A stretch of DNA of 64,000 nt from Arthrobacter agilis. GTDB taxonomy: Bacteria > Actinomycetota > Actinomycetes > Actinomycetales > Micrococcaceae. Positions 48,983 to 63,672 of this stretch are shown here, in pieces. The DNA is taken from assembly GCF_006494655.1 (NCBI RefSeq), contig NZ_VHIM01000010.1, positions 1-64,000 on the forward strand. The letters are read 5' to 3'. A program made the translations under genes and the position numbers. The notes under the pieces are model-generated. The model made no database searches. It saw only the letters and a program-made list of their open reading frames with translations, and was not told the DNA's origin. Each line of letters opens with the position of its first letter. Position 1 is the first letter of the stretch.

Positions 48983-51220
48983 TCAGAGCACGTCCAGGGC
49001 ATCCAGCCGGATGTGCACCGGCTCACCCGTGCGTTTCGCCGAGAGCGCGGCCCGGCGGGCGCGGAGCCGGCGGGTGATGTCGCCGGCGGCCCGGTAGGGG
49101 AAGAACACCAGGACGCGGTGGCTCCCGTGACCGGCGAGGGTGTCGGCCGGTCCCGGTCCGGTGGAGCCGTTCGGCGCGGCGGCCGCACGGGCCGCGAGCA
49201 TCGCTTCCCGCCGCACGTCCGGGGGCACCGGAGCCGGCCCCACGACGCGCGCCGCCCCCTCGAGCTCCGCTCCCTCGAGGAAGTGCGTGAGAGCCTCCCG
49301 CGTACCCGTCAGCACGGCGTACCGGACGGCGGGCGGAAGCCCCAGGACGTGACGCTCGGCGAGTTCGCGGGAGGCCGCCCCGGCAGGGTCCCAGCGCACG
49401 AGGTGGCCCACCGCGACGTCGTCGTCGCCCGTGATCACCACGGTGCCGCCGGCAGGCGCGGGGCGGGCCAGGACGGCCGCGGAGAACCAGCGGCGCAGCG
49501 CGTCCTCGCCGGCGCGCAGCGACTCCCTACTGAGAAGGGCGTTGCCGTCGAGCAGGATCACGGCCGCATACCCGGTCGGCGCCACCGGTTCGGCGCCGGG
49601 TGTCGCGACGACGACGGCGGGCGCGTCGCGGACGGAGTCGACGATGTGCGCGCCGGCCGAGGAGATCACGGGCACTCCAGGGAAGGCCCGGCCCAGCTCT
49701 TCGGCGGTCCGCGTGGCACCGGCGACCGTTGCGCGAACCCTCGTCCCGCCACACTCCTGGCACTCCCAGTGGTTGTCGGGGCGCCCGCACCAGCGGCACG
49801 AGAGCGGCGCGTGGCGTCCTGACTGTGCCAGCGGCCCCGCGCAGGCGCGGCAACGGGCCGGGTGGCGGCAGCGATCGCACGCGAGCGCCGGCGAGAAACC
49901 GGTGCGGGCCACCTGCAGCAGGACCGGACCGTGCTGCAGGCCGGCCTGCGCGGCGGCCCAGGCCGCGTGGGGAATCCGGGCCTGAGCCGCGAGCGGGTCC
50001 CGTTCCATCTGATAGGCGTCGGTCGCGTGGACGACGCGGGGCACAGCACGCCGGACCTCGCGGCGGTCGGCCTCGATGGCTCGCGCCCAGCCCGTGTCGA
50101 CGAGGCGCTGTGCCTCCGTGGAGCGTCCGACGGAGGCGAGCAGCAGTCCCGCCCCCTCGTGCTCCGCGCGGAGGAGCAGGACGTCGCGCGCATGCTGGTA
50201 GGGCGCCCGCTGCTCGATGTGCTGGTCGTCGCCGTCGTCCCACAGGCACACGAGCCCGAGGTCACGGACGGGCGCATAGGCGGCAGAGCGGGTGCCGATC
50301 GCGACCCTCGCCGTACCCTGCAGGATGCGCAGGAAGTTGCGGTAGCGAGGGGTGGCTCCGTCCTCCCCCGTCAACCGCGCGATCGCGGTGCTACCGAGCC
50401 GGGCCACGAGCGCTGCCTCCACGCGTGCCAGGTCGCGCTGGTCGGGAACGACGACGAGGGCGCCGCGTCCGGAGGAGGCGGTCGCGGCGACGGCGTCGGC
50501 CATCTCCTCCGGCCAGGCGGTGGGTCCGTACCCGCCGAGGCTCGTGAGGACGGCACGAGGCGACTCCCCGGCCGCGAGATGCTGGAGGTAGGTGGGCCCG
50601 TTCGTGTACCGCTGGAAGCTCCCGGAGGGTGCCGGTCGTGCGCCTGGTTCGGCCGTGCCCTCTTCGGCGGTGCCCGGCGCGGTTCCCGGCACGCTCTCGG
50701 ACGCGGAACCCGGCAGGAATTCGTTCTCGACCCGGGCCATGCGCGGGGGGACGGCGGACCGCAGGACGTCGCTCACGGTACCGACGGAGCGTGCTGCGAT
50801 CGCCGTTGACAGGGCGAGGATCTCGGGTGTCAGGACCTGCAGCGGCGAGACGACCTTCCCCAGCGGCAGCAGGGTGGCCGTCGTGCTCGCCTCCGCCACG
50901 CGTTCGGCGAGGAATCCGGCGTGTTCACGACCGGCGAAGCGCACCTTCACCCGGACGCCCGGCTGCGCCTCGGCATCCATTCCGGCGGGCACCGAGTAGT
51001 CGAAGAACCGGTCGAGGTGGGGTAGCTGCGCATCCAGGACCACGCGCGCGACGGGCAAGGATGCTGCCCGCTCGGGGTCGGCCTGCGGGAGCTTCGCCGC
51101 TGCGAACCCGTGCAGGAGGGACAGCTGTCCCCCGCTCCCCTCGGGCTCCCGGGGCTGCTTCCGCGTCCTGTGGCTCGCGTTCTCCGTCATTCTCTCGCCG
51201 CGGGCCGGCTGGGTCGGCAC
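48983..51220 (-). CDS. priA: Primosomal protein N' (PriA), probably without helicase activity
   Basis: PriA restarts stalled replication forks. The 745-residue protein keeps the N-terminal 3'-DNA-end-binding domain (about 55-150; VARVVLDAQLPHLDRFFDYSVP in two parts) and the zinc region (about 450-493; CDRCRHPARCRACAG, then CRWCGRPDNHWECQECGG). The helicase core has decayed: no GxGKT Walker A is seen around residues 227-255, and the DEAH-like box is LWDDGDD. This is known for actinobacterial PriA, which is annotated as lacking detectable helicase motifs. GTG 51220 has GGAAGGA 6 nt upstream and lies 16 bp after metK. Confidence 0.9.
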   Translation of the reverse strand: MPTQPARGERMTENASHRTRKQPREPEGSGGQLSLLHGFAAAKLPQADPERAASLPVARVVLDAQLPHLDRFFDYSVPAGMDAEAQPGVRVKVRFAGREHAGFLAERVAEASTTATLLPLGKVVSPLQVLTPEILALSTAIAARSVGTVSDVLRSAVPPRMARVENEFLPGSASESVPGTAPGTAEEGTAEPGARPAPSGSFQRYTNGPTYLQHLAAGESPRAVLTSLGGYGPTAWPEEMADAVAATASSGRGALVVVPDQRDLARVEAALVARLGSTAIARLTGEDGATPRYRNFLRILQGTARVAIGTRSAAYAPVRDLGLVCLWDDGDDQHIEQRAPYQHARDVLLLRAEHEGAGLLLASVGRSTEAQRLVDTGWARAIEADRREVRRAVPRVVHATDAYQMERDPLAAQARIPHAAWAAAQAGLQHGPVLLQVARTGFSPALACDRCRHPARCRACAGPLAQSGRHAPLSCRWCGRPDNHWECQECGGTRVRATVAGATRTAEELGRAFPGVPVISSAGAHIVDSVRDAPAVVVATPGAEPVAPTGYAAVILLDGNALLSRESLRAGEDALRRWFSAAVLARPAPAGGTVVITGDDDVAVGHLVRWDPAGAASRELAERHVLGLPPAVRYAVLTGTREALTHFLEGAELEGAARVVGPAPVPPDVRREAMLAARAAAAPNGSTGPGPADTLAGHGSHRVLVFFPYRAAGDITRRLRARRAALSAKRTGEPVHIRLDALDVL

Positions 51221-51236
51221 GCGCTGTCCTTCCGCG

Positions 51237-52448
51237 TCAGGCGTTGAAGTAGCTCCGGAGCTTGTCCACGCGATCGGTGCGCTCCCAGGTGAAGCCCTCC
51301 TCCTCGCGGCCGAAGTGGCCGTGCGCTGCGGTGCGCTGGTAGATCGGCCGCTTCAGGTCAAGGGCGTTGATGATGCCGAGCGGGCGGAGATCGAAGACCT
51401 CGCGGATGGCGTCGCCGATCGCCTGCGGATCGACGGTCTCCGTGCCGAATGTCTCGACGTAGATGCCCACGGGCTGCGCCATGCCGATCGCGTACGCGAT
51501 CTGGATCTCCGCCCGCCTCGCCAGACCGGCGGCGACGACGTTCTTGGCCACCCAGCGCATGGCGTAGGCGGCGGAGCGGTCTACTTTGGAGGGATCCTTT
51601 CCGCTGAAGGCTCCGCCTCCGTGGCGGGCCATCCCGCCATACGTGTCGACGATGATCTTGCGTCCCGTCAGGCCGGCGTCGCCCACGGGTCCGCCGATCA
51701 CGAAGGCGCCGCCGGGGTTCAGGATGTGGCGGACCGACGAGGTGTCGAGGTCCGCCTCCGCGAGCACGGGGACGATGACGTGCTCGGCGAGGTCCGCGCG
51801 CAGCTCCTCGAGGGACACATCGGCCGAGTGCTGCGAGGAGATGACGACCGAATCGATCGAGACCGGGCGGTCGCCGTCGTACCCGATGGTGACCTGCGTC
51901 TTCCCGTCGGGTCGGAGGTACGGAAGGGTGCCGTCCTTGCGCACCGTGGTGAGGCGCTCGGAGAGCCGGTGGGAGAGCCAGATGGGGGTCGGCATGAGGA
52001 CCTGGGTCTCATCGCTCGCGTAGCCGAACATGATGCCCTGATCGCCGGCACCCTGCGCGTCGTATGGATCCACGCCGGTTCCCTCGCGGGTCTCGAGGGA
52101 GGTGAAGACCCCGGACGCGATCTCGGCGCTCTGCTGGCCGATGGACACGGAGACGCCGCAGCGGGCGCCGTCGAAGCCGTTCGCGGAGGAGTCGTAGCCG
52201 ATCCCGAGGATGGTCTTGCGGACGATCTCGGGGATCTCGACGTAGGCCTCGGTGGTGACCTCACCCGCCACGTGGACGAGGCCGGTGGTGACGAGCGTCT
52301 CGACGGCCACGCGGGAATCGGGGTCCTGCCGCAGCAGGCCGTCGAGGATGGCGTCGCTGATCTGGTCGCAGATCTTGTCCGGATGGCCCTCCGTCACCGA
52401 TTCCGAGGTGAAGAGGCGCAGGGGGGAACCGGTGCTGGGTGAATTCAC
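51237..52448 (-). CDS. metK: S-adenosylmethionine synthase
   Basis: MetK makes SAM from methionine and ATP. The 403 residues have [20 protein letters not shown] at the start (ATP/methionine site), [32 protein letters not shown] and [19 protein letters not shown] (phosphate loop). GTG 52448 lies 6 nt after TAGAGT (52455-52460), so the transcript is probably leaderless. This rules out an upstream SAM riboswitch. Confidence 0.98.
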   Translation of the reverse strand: MNSPSTGSPLRLFTSESVTEGHPDKICDQISDAILDGLLRQDPDSRVAVETLVTTGLVHVAGEVTTEAYVEIPEIVRKTILGIGYDSSANGFDGARCGVSVSIGQQSAEIASGVFTSLETREGTGVDPYDAQGAGDQGIMFGYASDETQVLMPTPIWLSHRLSERLTTVRKDGTLPYLRPDGKTQVTIGYDGDRPVSIDSVVISSQHSADVSLEELRADLAEHVIVPVLAEADLDTSSVRHILNPGGAFVIGGPVGDAGLTGRKIIVDTYGGMARHGGGAFSGKDPSKVDRSAAYAMRWVAKNVVAAGLARRAEIQIAYAIGMAQPVGIYVETFGTETVDPQAIGDAIREVFDLRPLGIINALDLKRPIYQRTAAHGHFGREEEGFTWERTDRVDKLRSYFNA

Positions 52449-52454
52449 GTGCTC

Positions 52455-52460
52455 ACTCTA
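52455..52460 (-). promoter_or_regulatory. -10 element TAGAGT of metK
   Basis: TAGAGT on the minus strand, six bases, then GTG. In the same gap (52562-52590) a 10-bp unit CAGGGGGCGT is repeated about three times beside the coaBC stop. Confidence 0.6.
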
Positions 52461-52589
52461 CTTGGTCGGTGGGACGATCCTGCCGGGGACGACGCGGTGC
52501 GACACGGCCGCCGAGGGATCCCGGAGCATGCACGGAAGCGGTCAGGCGGCGGTGGCGGGGTCAGGGGCGTCAGGGGGCGTCAGGGGGCG

Positions 52590-53807
52590 TCAGTGTGCGA
52601 TCAGGCGCGCGACATGCTCCATGACCGCGTCCGCGACCACGCGCTTCGATCCGCGGACAGGAGCCGCTTCGCTGCCGTCGGCGGACAGGATGGTGACCTC
52701 GTTCGAGTCCTCGCCGAACACGAGGTCGGCGCCGACGACGTTCAGGACGAGGAGATCGCATCCCTTCCGCGCGAGCTTCGCCCGCGCGTGCGTGATCGGA
52801 TCGGCAGAGGAGTCCCCCGTCTCGGCAGCGAAGCCGGCGATCACGAGAGGCCCGGGAAGGGAGGCCCGTGCGACGACGGCCTCCCGGAGCACGTCGGGGT
52901 TGCGCACGAGGGTGATCACCGGATCGGCGCCGTCATCGGTCTTCTTGATCTTGGTGGCCACCATCTCGGCCGGACGGAAGTCGGCCACCGCAGCCGCCAT
53001 GACGAGGACGTCGGTGGTGGGCAGTGCGTCGAGGACGGCGTCACGCAACTGGAGCGCGGAGTCCACCCGGACGACGTCGCAGCCGGCCGGCGGCGGGACC
53101 TCGGCATGGGCGAGGATCAGGGTCACGTGGGCGCCCTGCGCCAGCGCGGCCTCAGCCAGGGCCATGCCCTGCTTCCCGGAGGACCGGTTCCCGAGGAACC
53201 GCACGGGGTCCAGCGCCTCGCGGGTTCCGCCGGCGGAGATGGTGACCCGCTTCCCCGTCATCGGCCCGGCATCCCCTGTGGCTACTGCGGTGGCCGCCAG
53301 GGCAGCAGCGAAGATGTCGGCGGGCTCGGGCAACCGTCCGGGCCCCGAGTCGGATCCCGTGAGCCTGCCCGACGCCGGCTCGAGCACGATCACGCCGCGT
53401 GCCCGGAGGGTTTCGACATTGGCGCGGGTCGCAGCGTGCTGCCACATCTCCGTGTGCATGGCCGGTGCCATGACGACGGGGCCGCGCGCCATCAGGAGGG
53501 TTCCCGTCAGGAGGTCGTTGGCGAGGCCCGCCGCTGCCCGCGCGAGCACGTCGGCGGTGGCGGGCGCGACGACGATGAGCTCGGCCTCGTGGCCCAGGCG
53601 CACATGGTTCACCCTGTCCACGTCGTCCCAGACGCTGTTGCTCACCGGATGGCCGGACAGCGCCTCCCAGGTGGCGGTCCCGACGAAACGCGTGGCCGCG
53701 TCGGTCGGGATCACCGTGACGTCGTGTCCGGCCTCCGTGAAAAGACGGAGGAGGGATGCAGCCTTGTAGGCTGCGATCCCTCCTCCGACACCGAGTACTA
53801 TGCGCAC
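52590..53807 (-). CDS. coaBC: Bifunctional phosphopantothenoylcysteine decarboxylase / phosphopantothenate-cysteine ligase
   Basis: CoaBC carries out two steps of coenzyme A synthesis. The N-terminal flavin-dependent CoaC domain (about 1-180) has GVGGGIAAYKAASLLR, the catalytic His region and the APAMHTEMW motif. The C-terminal CoaB domain (about 190-405) has ISAGGTREALDPVRFLGNRSSGKQG with the CTP-binding Asn/Lys, and AAVADFRP. Length is normal (405). It follows rpoZ by 30 bp. Confidence 0.97.
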   Translation of the reverse strand: MRIVLGVGGGIAAYKAASLLRLFTEAGHDVTVIPTDAATRFVGTATWEALSGHPVSNSVWDDVDRVNHVRLGHEAELIVVAPATADVLARAAAGLANDLLTGTLLMARGPVVMAPAMHTEMWQHAATRANVETLRARGVIVLEPASGRLTGSDSGPGRLPEPADIFAAALAATAVATGDAGPMTGKRVTISAGGTREALDPVRFLGNRSSGKQGMALAEAALAQGAHVTLILAHAEVPPPAGCDVVRVDSALQLRDAVLDALPTTDVLVMAAAVADFRPAEMVATKIKKTDDGADPVITLVRNPDVLREAVVARASLPGPLVIAGFAAETGDSSADPITHARAKLARKGCDLLVLNVVGADLVFGEDSNEVTILSADGSEAAPVRGSKRVVADAVMEHVARLIAH

Positions 53808-53837
53808 CCTGCTCTGCCGCCTACGAGAATCGTCGCG

Positions 53838-54098
53838 TTATTCCGACTGCTCCATGGGCGTCGAGACGAGCATGCCCTCGTTGATCTCGCGCAGCGCGAT
53901 GGAGAGTGGCTTCTCGTTGAGCTTGGTGTCCACGAGCGGGCCGACGTATTCGAACAGGCCCTCGTGGAGCTGCGAGTAGTACGCGTTGATCTGGCGGGCA
54001 CGCTTGGCACCGTAGATCACGAGGGCGTACTTCGAGTCCGAGGCCTCCAGCAGAGAATCGATCGGCGGGTTGATGATGCCTTCGGGCTGAGTTGACAC
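53838..54098 (-). CDS. rpoZ: DNA-directed RNA polymerase subunit omega
   Basis: Omega (86 residues) helps assemble the beta' subunit. [18 protein letters not shown], then [20 protein letters not shown], is the conserved core. GTG 54098 is preceded by TTGGAGA at 5 nt. TAATAT a few bases further upstream may be an internal -10. The gmk-rpoZ-coaBC order is standard. Confidence 0.97.
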   Translation of the reverse strand: MSTQPEGIINPPIDSLLEASDSKYALVIYGAKRARQINAYYSQLHEGLFEYVGPLVDTKLNEKPLSIALREINEGMLVSTPMEQSE

Positions 54099-54143
54099 AG
54101 AATCTCCAAAAATATTAGGCGGGACGGCGGGTGCAGGGCGTTG

Positions 54144-54713
54144 TCAGCGCTGCAGCGGAAGCAGTCCCATCAGTGATACGAGCTCGTCTGCCGCATGCTC
54201 CACGGTGTCGTTGACGACGGTGTGGGTGAATTCCGGCTCAGCGGCAAGCTCCAGTTTAGCCGTTTCCAGCCGTTGCTGCTGTTCCTCGGCGGATTCGGTG
54301 CCGCGGCCCACCAGACGGCGCACCATCTCCTCCCAGCTGGGCGGAGCCAGGAACACGAACGTGGCGTCCGGCATGGTCTCCTTCACCTGCCGTGCGCCCT
54401 GCAGATCGATCTCCAGGAGCACCCTCCGGCCCTCGTCCATGGCGGCCTGGACGGTCCGGCGCAGGGTGCCGTAGCGGTTCCGTCCATGGACCACCGCCCA
54501 CTCGAGCAGCTGTCCGTCGCTGATCAGCTGGTCGAACTCCTCGGACGAGAGAAAGAAGTAGTGCACGCCGTCCACCTCGCCCGGCCGCGGGGGCCGGGTG
54601 GTGGCCGAGACGGAGAGCCACACCTCGGGGTAGTTGTCCCGGATGTAGGTGGAGACCGTCCCCTTGCCGACCGCCGTCGGGCCGGCGAGGACTGTCAACC
54701 GCGGCTGTGACAC
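54144..54713 (-). CDS. gmk: Guanylate kinase
   Basis: Gmk phosphorylates GMP to GDP. The 189 residues have P-loop [32 protein letters not shown] for GMP binding, [14 protein letters not shown], and the lid region with [20 protein letters not shown] 54713 has AAGGAA at about 6 nt, directly after mihF. Confidence 0.97.
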   Translation of the reverse strand: MSQPRLTVLAGPTAVGKGTVSTYIRDNYPEVWLSVSATTRPPRPGEVDGVHYFFLSSEEFDQLISDGQLLEWAVVHGRNRYGTLRRTVQAAMDEGRRVLLEIDLQGARQVKETMPDATFVFLAPPSWEEMVRRLVGRGTESAEEQQQRLETAKLELAAEPEFTHTVVNDTVEHAADELVSLMGLLPLQR

Positions 54714-54722
54714 TGATGTTCC

Positions 54723-55061
54723 TTACTTACCGGCCGTGCCGGTGTGATGGTGTTCGAGATACGAGACCAGCGCTGTGCGCTGGTGGATACCGAGTCCGCG
54801 GACGCGGCGCGTCGCTGCGATGCCGACCTCCGTCATGATGGCTGCTGCCCGCACGTCGCCGACACCGGGTAGCGCCTTGAGGAGATCGAGGACCCTGAGG
54901 CGTCCTACGGCGTCGTCGCCGTCGTGGTTCTCGACCACGTCCGCCACTGAGAGCTTACCGGTCTTCAGCCGGGTCTTGACGTCCGCCCGTACCGCACGCG
55001 CCGCCGTCGCCTTCTCACGCGCCTGGGTTCGTTCGACATCCGTCAATGGCTTCAGGCTCAC
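54723..55061 (-). CDS. mihF: Integration host factor, actinobacterial type
   Basis: MihF/sIHF is a small nucleoid protein found in actinobacteria and unrelated in sequence to E. coli IHF. From GTG 55061 (GGGAG site 6 nt upstream) it has 112 residues. The N-terminal helix (TDVERTQAREKATAARAVRA) leads to a helix-two turns-helix DNA-binding unit: LLKALPGVGDVRAAAIMTEV and RVRGLGIHQRTAL. The frame upstream of 55061 is not conserved-looking. Confidence 0.94.
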   Translation of the reverse strand: MSLKPLTDVERTQAREKATAARAVRADVKTRLKTGKLSVADVVENHDGDDAVGRLRVLDLLKALPGVGDVRAAAIMTEVGIAATRRVRGLGIHQRTALVSYLEHHHTGTAGK

Positions 55062-55191
55062 TGGTGCTCCCTGCGCTGGACGCACCACGTATGGCGGCGA
55101 CCGCTCGTCGTATGGACAGGTCAAAGATCCGGGATCGGGCTCGAACCGAACCTACCGGGCGCACGGCACTGAAATCAATGCACCGGCGGGA

Positions 55192-56026
55192 TCAGGCGAG
55201 CTCGTCGCGCGTCCGCTCGGCCGCCGCCCGCAACTCCGCCGCACCGGGTCCCGCGGCGAGGATGGCACGGCTCGACGTCGGCAGGACGAACGGCAGCGCG
55301 TCGCCGAAGGCTGCCCTCAGTTCCGCTGTCCCTGCGCCCTGCGCCCCGACACCCGGGGCCAGGATCGGGCCGTTCAGGGCGGCCAGGTCGAGGCCGAGGC
55401 GATGGGCCGCGTCGCCGATGGTCGCGCCGACCACGAGGCCGACATGGCCTGCGCCTCCGGCACGGCGGTTCTCGGCGGCCGCGGCGTGCGCGATCGACCG
55501 TGCGACCGACGAATCGCCGCCCACGTGCTGCACCAACTGCCCCTCGGCATTCGAGGTGAGGGCCAGGACGAACACACCCCTGCCGGTCTCGCGTGCGAGG
55601 TCGATCGCGGGCCGGAGGGACTCGAAGCCTAGGTAGGGGTTGAGGGTCACGGCGTCCGCAGCGAGGGGCCGGTCCTCCCCCAGCCATGCGTCCGCGTAGG
55701 CCTGCATGGTGGACCCGATGTCGCCGCGTTTCGCGTCGGCGATGGTGAGCACGCCCGCGTCGCGTGCACGGGACAGCAGGGTCTCGAGGACGGCGAGCCC
55801 CCGGGCGCCGTGCCGCTCGTACAGGGCCACCTGCGGCTTGAGCGCCGCGGACACGGGCCCGACGGCGTCGAGCACCGCGAGCGAGAAACGCTCGAGGCCG
55901 GCGGGGGAATCCTCCAGTCCCCAGGCTGCCAGGAGTGCCGGGTGCGGGTCGATGCCCACGCAGAGGCTCCCCCGGGCTGCGCGTACCGCGGCGAGCCGCT
56001 CACCGAACGGCGCCCGGGGAGCCGCC

Positions 56027-56037
<11 letters not shown>
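55192..56037 (-). CDS. pyrF: Orotidine 5'-phosphate decarboxylase (type 2)
   Basis: PyrF converts OMP to UMP, the last step of the pathway. ATG 56037 gives 281 residues and overlaps the end of carB by 11 bp. It is the actinobacterial/mycobacterial type: [21 protein letters not shown], the catalytic [25 protein letters not shown] and the late APGVGAQG loop. A 130-bp gap separates it from mihF. Confidence 0.96.
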
Positions 56038-59334
<3,297 letters not shown>

Positions 59335-59335
<1 letters not shown>

Positions 59336-60681
59336 CAGTTCTCTTCCTGCGTTGTGCTGCCGGTGGTGCGGTCATGGCGGGGCTGTGTGCCCGCGACCTT
59401 CGATCCATGCGTGCCGAGTTCCATCGCGGCGGCGTCGGCGAGGGCCCCCGCCTCCGATGGCGCGTCGAGGGCCGAGGCCAGCGCCGCGTTCCCCGATCCG
59501 GGGTCCTTCTTCTCGGCCCGCATGAGGTCGATGAAGCGGTCGAACAAGTACGCGGAGTCGTGCGGACCCGCCGCGGCCTCCGGGTGGTACTGGACGGAGA
59601 AGGCGGGCAGGTCCAGGCAGGCGAGCCCCTCGACGACGTCGTCGTTCAGGCTCACGTGGCTCACCTCCACGCGGCCGTAGGAACCGGCGGGCGCCTCGAC
59701 CGGGCCGTCGAGCGGGGCGTCGACCGCGAACCCGTGGTTCTGCGAGGTGATCTCCACCTTGCCGGTGCGGCGGTCGAGGACGGGCTGGTTGATGCCGCGG
59801 TGCCCGTAGCGCAGCTTGTAGGTGCCGAAACCGAGGGCGCGTCCCAGGATCTGGTTGCCGAAGCAGATGCCGAAGAAGGGCATGCGCTCGTCGAGGACCC
59901 GGCGGAGCAACTCCACCTGGGCGTCCGCGGTGGAGGGGTCTCCCGGCCCGTTGGACATGAACACACCGTCCGGCTGAACGGCGGCCACGTCCTCGAAGGT
60001 GGCGTTGGCGGGCAGGACCACGGTGCGTACGCCGCGCTGCGCGAAATGCTTCGGCGTCATGGCCTTGATGCCGAGGTCCAGCGCCGCGATGGTGGCCACC
60101 GGGCCCCCGGCCCAGCCGTGGTCGGCGGGGTCGACGACGTACGCCTCATCGATGCTGACCTCCTCGGCCAGGCGCGCGCCGGCCATGGACGGCTGCGCGA
60201 GGACCTGCTCGACCAGCTGGGTCTCTGTCAGTGCCGCGTCCGCGCCGGAGAAGATTCCGGCCCGCATGGCGCCGCGCTCGCGGAGGTGGCGGGTCACCGC
60301 GCGCGTGTCGACGCCCTCGATCCCCACGACGCCCTGCTCGCGTAGCTGATCGTCCAGGCTCTGCTCGGAGCGCCAGTTGGACGGGCGGCGTGCCGCGTCG
60401 CGGACGATATAACCGGCCACCCAGATGCGGCGGGACTCGGCGTCGTCGGCGTTCACACCGGTGTTGCCGATGTGCGGGGCCGTCTGGACCACGAGCTGCC
60501 GGGCGTAGGACGGGTCGGTGATGGTCTCCTGGTACCCGGTCATGCCGGTGGCGAAGACCGCCTCGCCGAGCGTGGTGCCTTCGGCGCCGTAGGCGCGGCC
60601 GCGGAAGGTCCTGCCGTCCTCGAGGACGAGGACCGCGGGTGCCTTCGCCTGGACCGGTGCCTTCGATGGAGCATGGCTCAC
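59335..60681 (-). CDS. carA: Carbamoyl-phosphate synthase small subunit (glutaminase)
   Basis: CarA hydrolyses glutamine and feeds ammonia to CarB. The N-terminal CPSase_sm domain (about 14-150) has [18 protein letters not shown]. The class I amidotransferase domain (about 190-385) has [15 protein letters not shown] with the nucleophile Cys, and the [11 protein letters not shown] His-x-Glu pair. At 448 residues it is about 60 longer than typical because of a Ser/Ala/Thr-rich tail after [12 protein letters not shown], of unknown use. ATGA overlap with the upstream gene. Confidence 0.97.
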
Positions 60682-61253
60682 TGCTGTTCCCTGCCTTCGG
60701 GGGTCGATGGATCTCGGTGGGTCGTGCGGCTGGCCCCGTTCTCGGGATCAGCGGGGATGAGGGCGGCGATGGCCGCGACGAGCTGGGCCTTGTGGGCGGC
60801 ATGCCGCGTCCGGAAGCCGGTGTCCACACGGCGTTCCTGACCGCTCGGGTCGGTGCCGAGGCGCCACGTCACGACGACGAGCCCCTCCTTCTCGACGAAC
60901 TTGCCGGTCATGCCGGCGGCCAGCTGCACCGAGAGGAGCTGCTCGCGTGGCACGAAGACGGCGCGGGCGCCGGTCCGGGTGAACAGGACGCCGTCGGGGT
61001 GGACGGAGGCGACGGCGTTGCCGCGCAGGCCGAGGCCGTGCACGGCGATGCGGTCCAGCCAGTCCCCGGCCGTCGTCGTGGCGACGTACTGGCCGTCCGC
61101 CTCGTACAGCACGCGTCCCGCGTCCGCCGGCACGTCCGGCGGCGGGGGGACGTCGGACTGGCGTCGCAGCCGGTTCCGCCAGCCGAGGGCCATCAGCGCG
61201 ACGATCACCAGGACGATGGCGACGGTCATCAGGACCCAGCCTAGATATTCCAC
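60678..61253 (-). CDS. Membrane-anchored PH-like domain protein inside the pyr operon
   Basis: The 191-residue product has one N-terminal membrane helix (about 4-24; [20 protein letters not shown]) and a soluble domain (about 50-165) of beta strands that resembles the bacterial PH-like fold ([16 protein letters not shown]-type strands, then [19 protein letters not shown]). It sits between pyrC and carA, overlapping both. A similar exported/membrane protein occupies this position in mycobacteria and other actinobacteria. Its link to pyrimidine synthesis is unknown. Confidence 0.8.
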   Translation of the reverse strand: MEYLGWVLMTVAIVLVIVALMALGWRNRLRRQSDVPPPPDVPADAGRVLYEADGQYVATTTAGDWLDRIAVHGLGLRGNAVASVHPDGVLFTRTGARAVFVPREQLLSVQLAAGMTGKFVEKEGLVVVTWRLGTDPSGQERRVDTGFRTRHAAHKAQLVAAIAALIPADPENGASRTTHRDPSTPEGREQQ

Positions 61254-62631
61254 GCCGCATCCTCTCCATCGACGGCCGTCGCCGGCACCTGGCCCCGGCG
61301 AGGTGTCGAGAGGTGGCCGTCGAGAACGGTGGGGTGTCCCTCAAAGAAGGTCGCCCGCACACGGCCGGGCAGCTCGAGGCCCCGGAACGGACTGTTGCGG
61401 CCCTTCGTCGCCATGGTGGTGGGGTCGACCGTCCAGCGGGCGGCAGGGTCCACGAGGATCAGGTTCGCAGGCTCGCCGACGGCGAGCGGGCGGCCCTGGT
61501 GGTCCAGCCGTCCGATGCGCGCGGGTGTTACGGAGGTGACGCGGGCGAATCCCGCCCAGTCGAGGAGCCCGGTCTCGACCATGGTGTGCTGGACCACGGA
61601 CAGGGCTGTCTCGAGTCCGGTCATCCCCATGGCCGCCTGGGCCCACTCGCATTCCTTGTGCTCGCTCGGGTGCGGCGCGTGGTCGGTCCCGACCACGTCG
61701 ATGGTGCCGTCCGCGAGGGCCGCGCGGAGCGCGTGGACGTCGTCGGACGTGCGCAGCGGCGGGTTGACCTTGTAGACGGGGTCGTAGCTGCGCACGAGCT
61801 CGTCGGTCAGCAGCAGGTGGTGCGGGGTGACCTCGGCGGTCACGTCGATACCGCGGGCCTTGGCCCACCGGATGATCTCCACGGAACCGGCGGTGGAGAC
61901 GTGGCACACGTGCAGCCGGGAGCCGACGTGCTGAGCGAGCAGGACGTCGCGCGCGATGATGCTCTCCTCGGCGACGGCGGGCCAGCCGGTGAGCCCGAGG
62001 ACCGCGGAGACCTCGCCCTCGTTCATCTGGGCACCCTCCGTCAGGCGGGGTTCCTGCGCATGCTGCGCGATCACGCCGTCGAACGCCTTGACGTACTCGA
62101 GTGCCCGGCGCATGAGGACCGGGTCGTGGACGCAGATGCCGTCGTCGGAGAAGACGCGCACCGACGCGCGCGATTCGGCCATGGCGCCGAGCTCGGCCAG
62201 GCGCTCGCCGGCGAGCCCTACCGTGACCGCCCCGACCGGACGGACCTCGACCCACCCGGAGGCGAGCCCGAGGCGGTACACCTGCTCGACGACGCCCGCG
62301 GTGTCCGCGACGGGCGAGCTGTTGGCCATAGCGTGGATCGCCGTGAAGCCGCCGAGCGCGGCGGCGCGCGAGCCGGTCTCGACGGTCTCGGCGTCCTCGC
62401 GGCCCGGCTCCCGCAGATGCGTGTGGAGGTCCACCATGCCGGGCAGGGCGACGAGGCCGTCCGCCTCGATGGTGACGGCGTCCGCGGCGGCCCCGCTCGC
62501 GGCGTCGGGGCCGCTAGCCGCGATGACACCGCCACGGACCAGGAGATCGGTGGCTTCCCCACCCAGGGGCGAGACGCCGCGGATCAGGTACTGAGCGGGG
62601 TCGACGGCGCGGTCGGTGGTGGTGTCTGGGC

Positions 62632-62635
<4 letters not shown>
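61241..62635 (-). CDS. pyrC: Dihydroorotase (type I)
   Basis: PyrC cyclises carbamoyl aspartate to dihydroorotate with zinc. From GTG 62635, which overlaps the pyrB stop as GTGA, it has 464 residues; the longer open frame upstream is pyrB shadow. Metal motifs: [15 protein letters not shown] (HxH), the His in [11 protein letters not shown], and [16 protein letters not shown] with the catalytic Asp. Length is a little above the usual 430 because of the N-terminal tail. Confidence 0.97.

Positions 62636-63668
<1,033 letters not shown>

Positions 63669-63672
<4 letters not shown>

Noticed and set aside
52449-52589. SAM riboswitch upstream of metK
   Set aside because: The -10 lies 6 nt before the GTG, leaving no 5' leader in which a riboswitch could sit.
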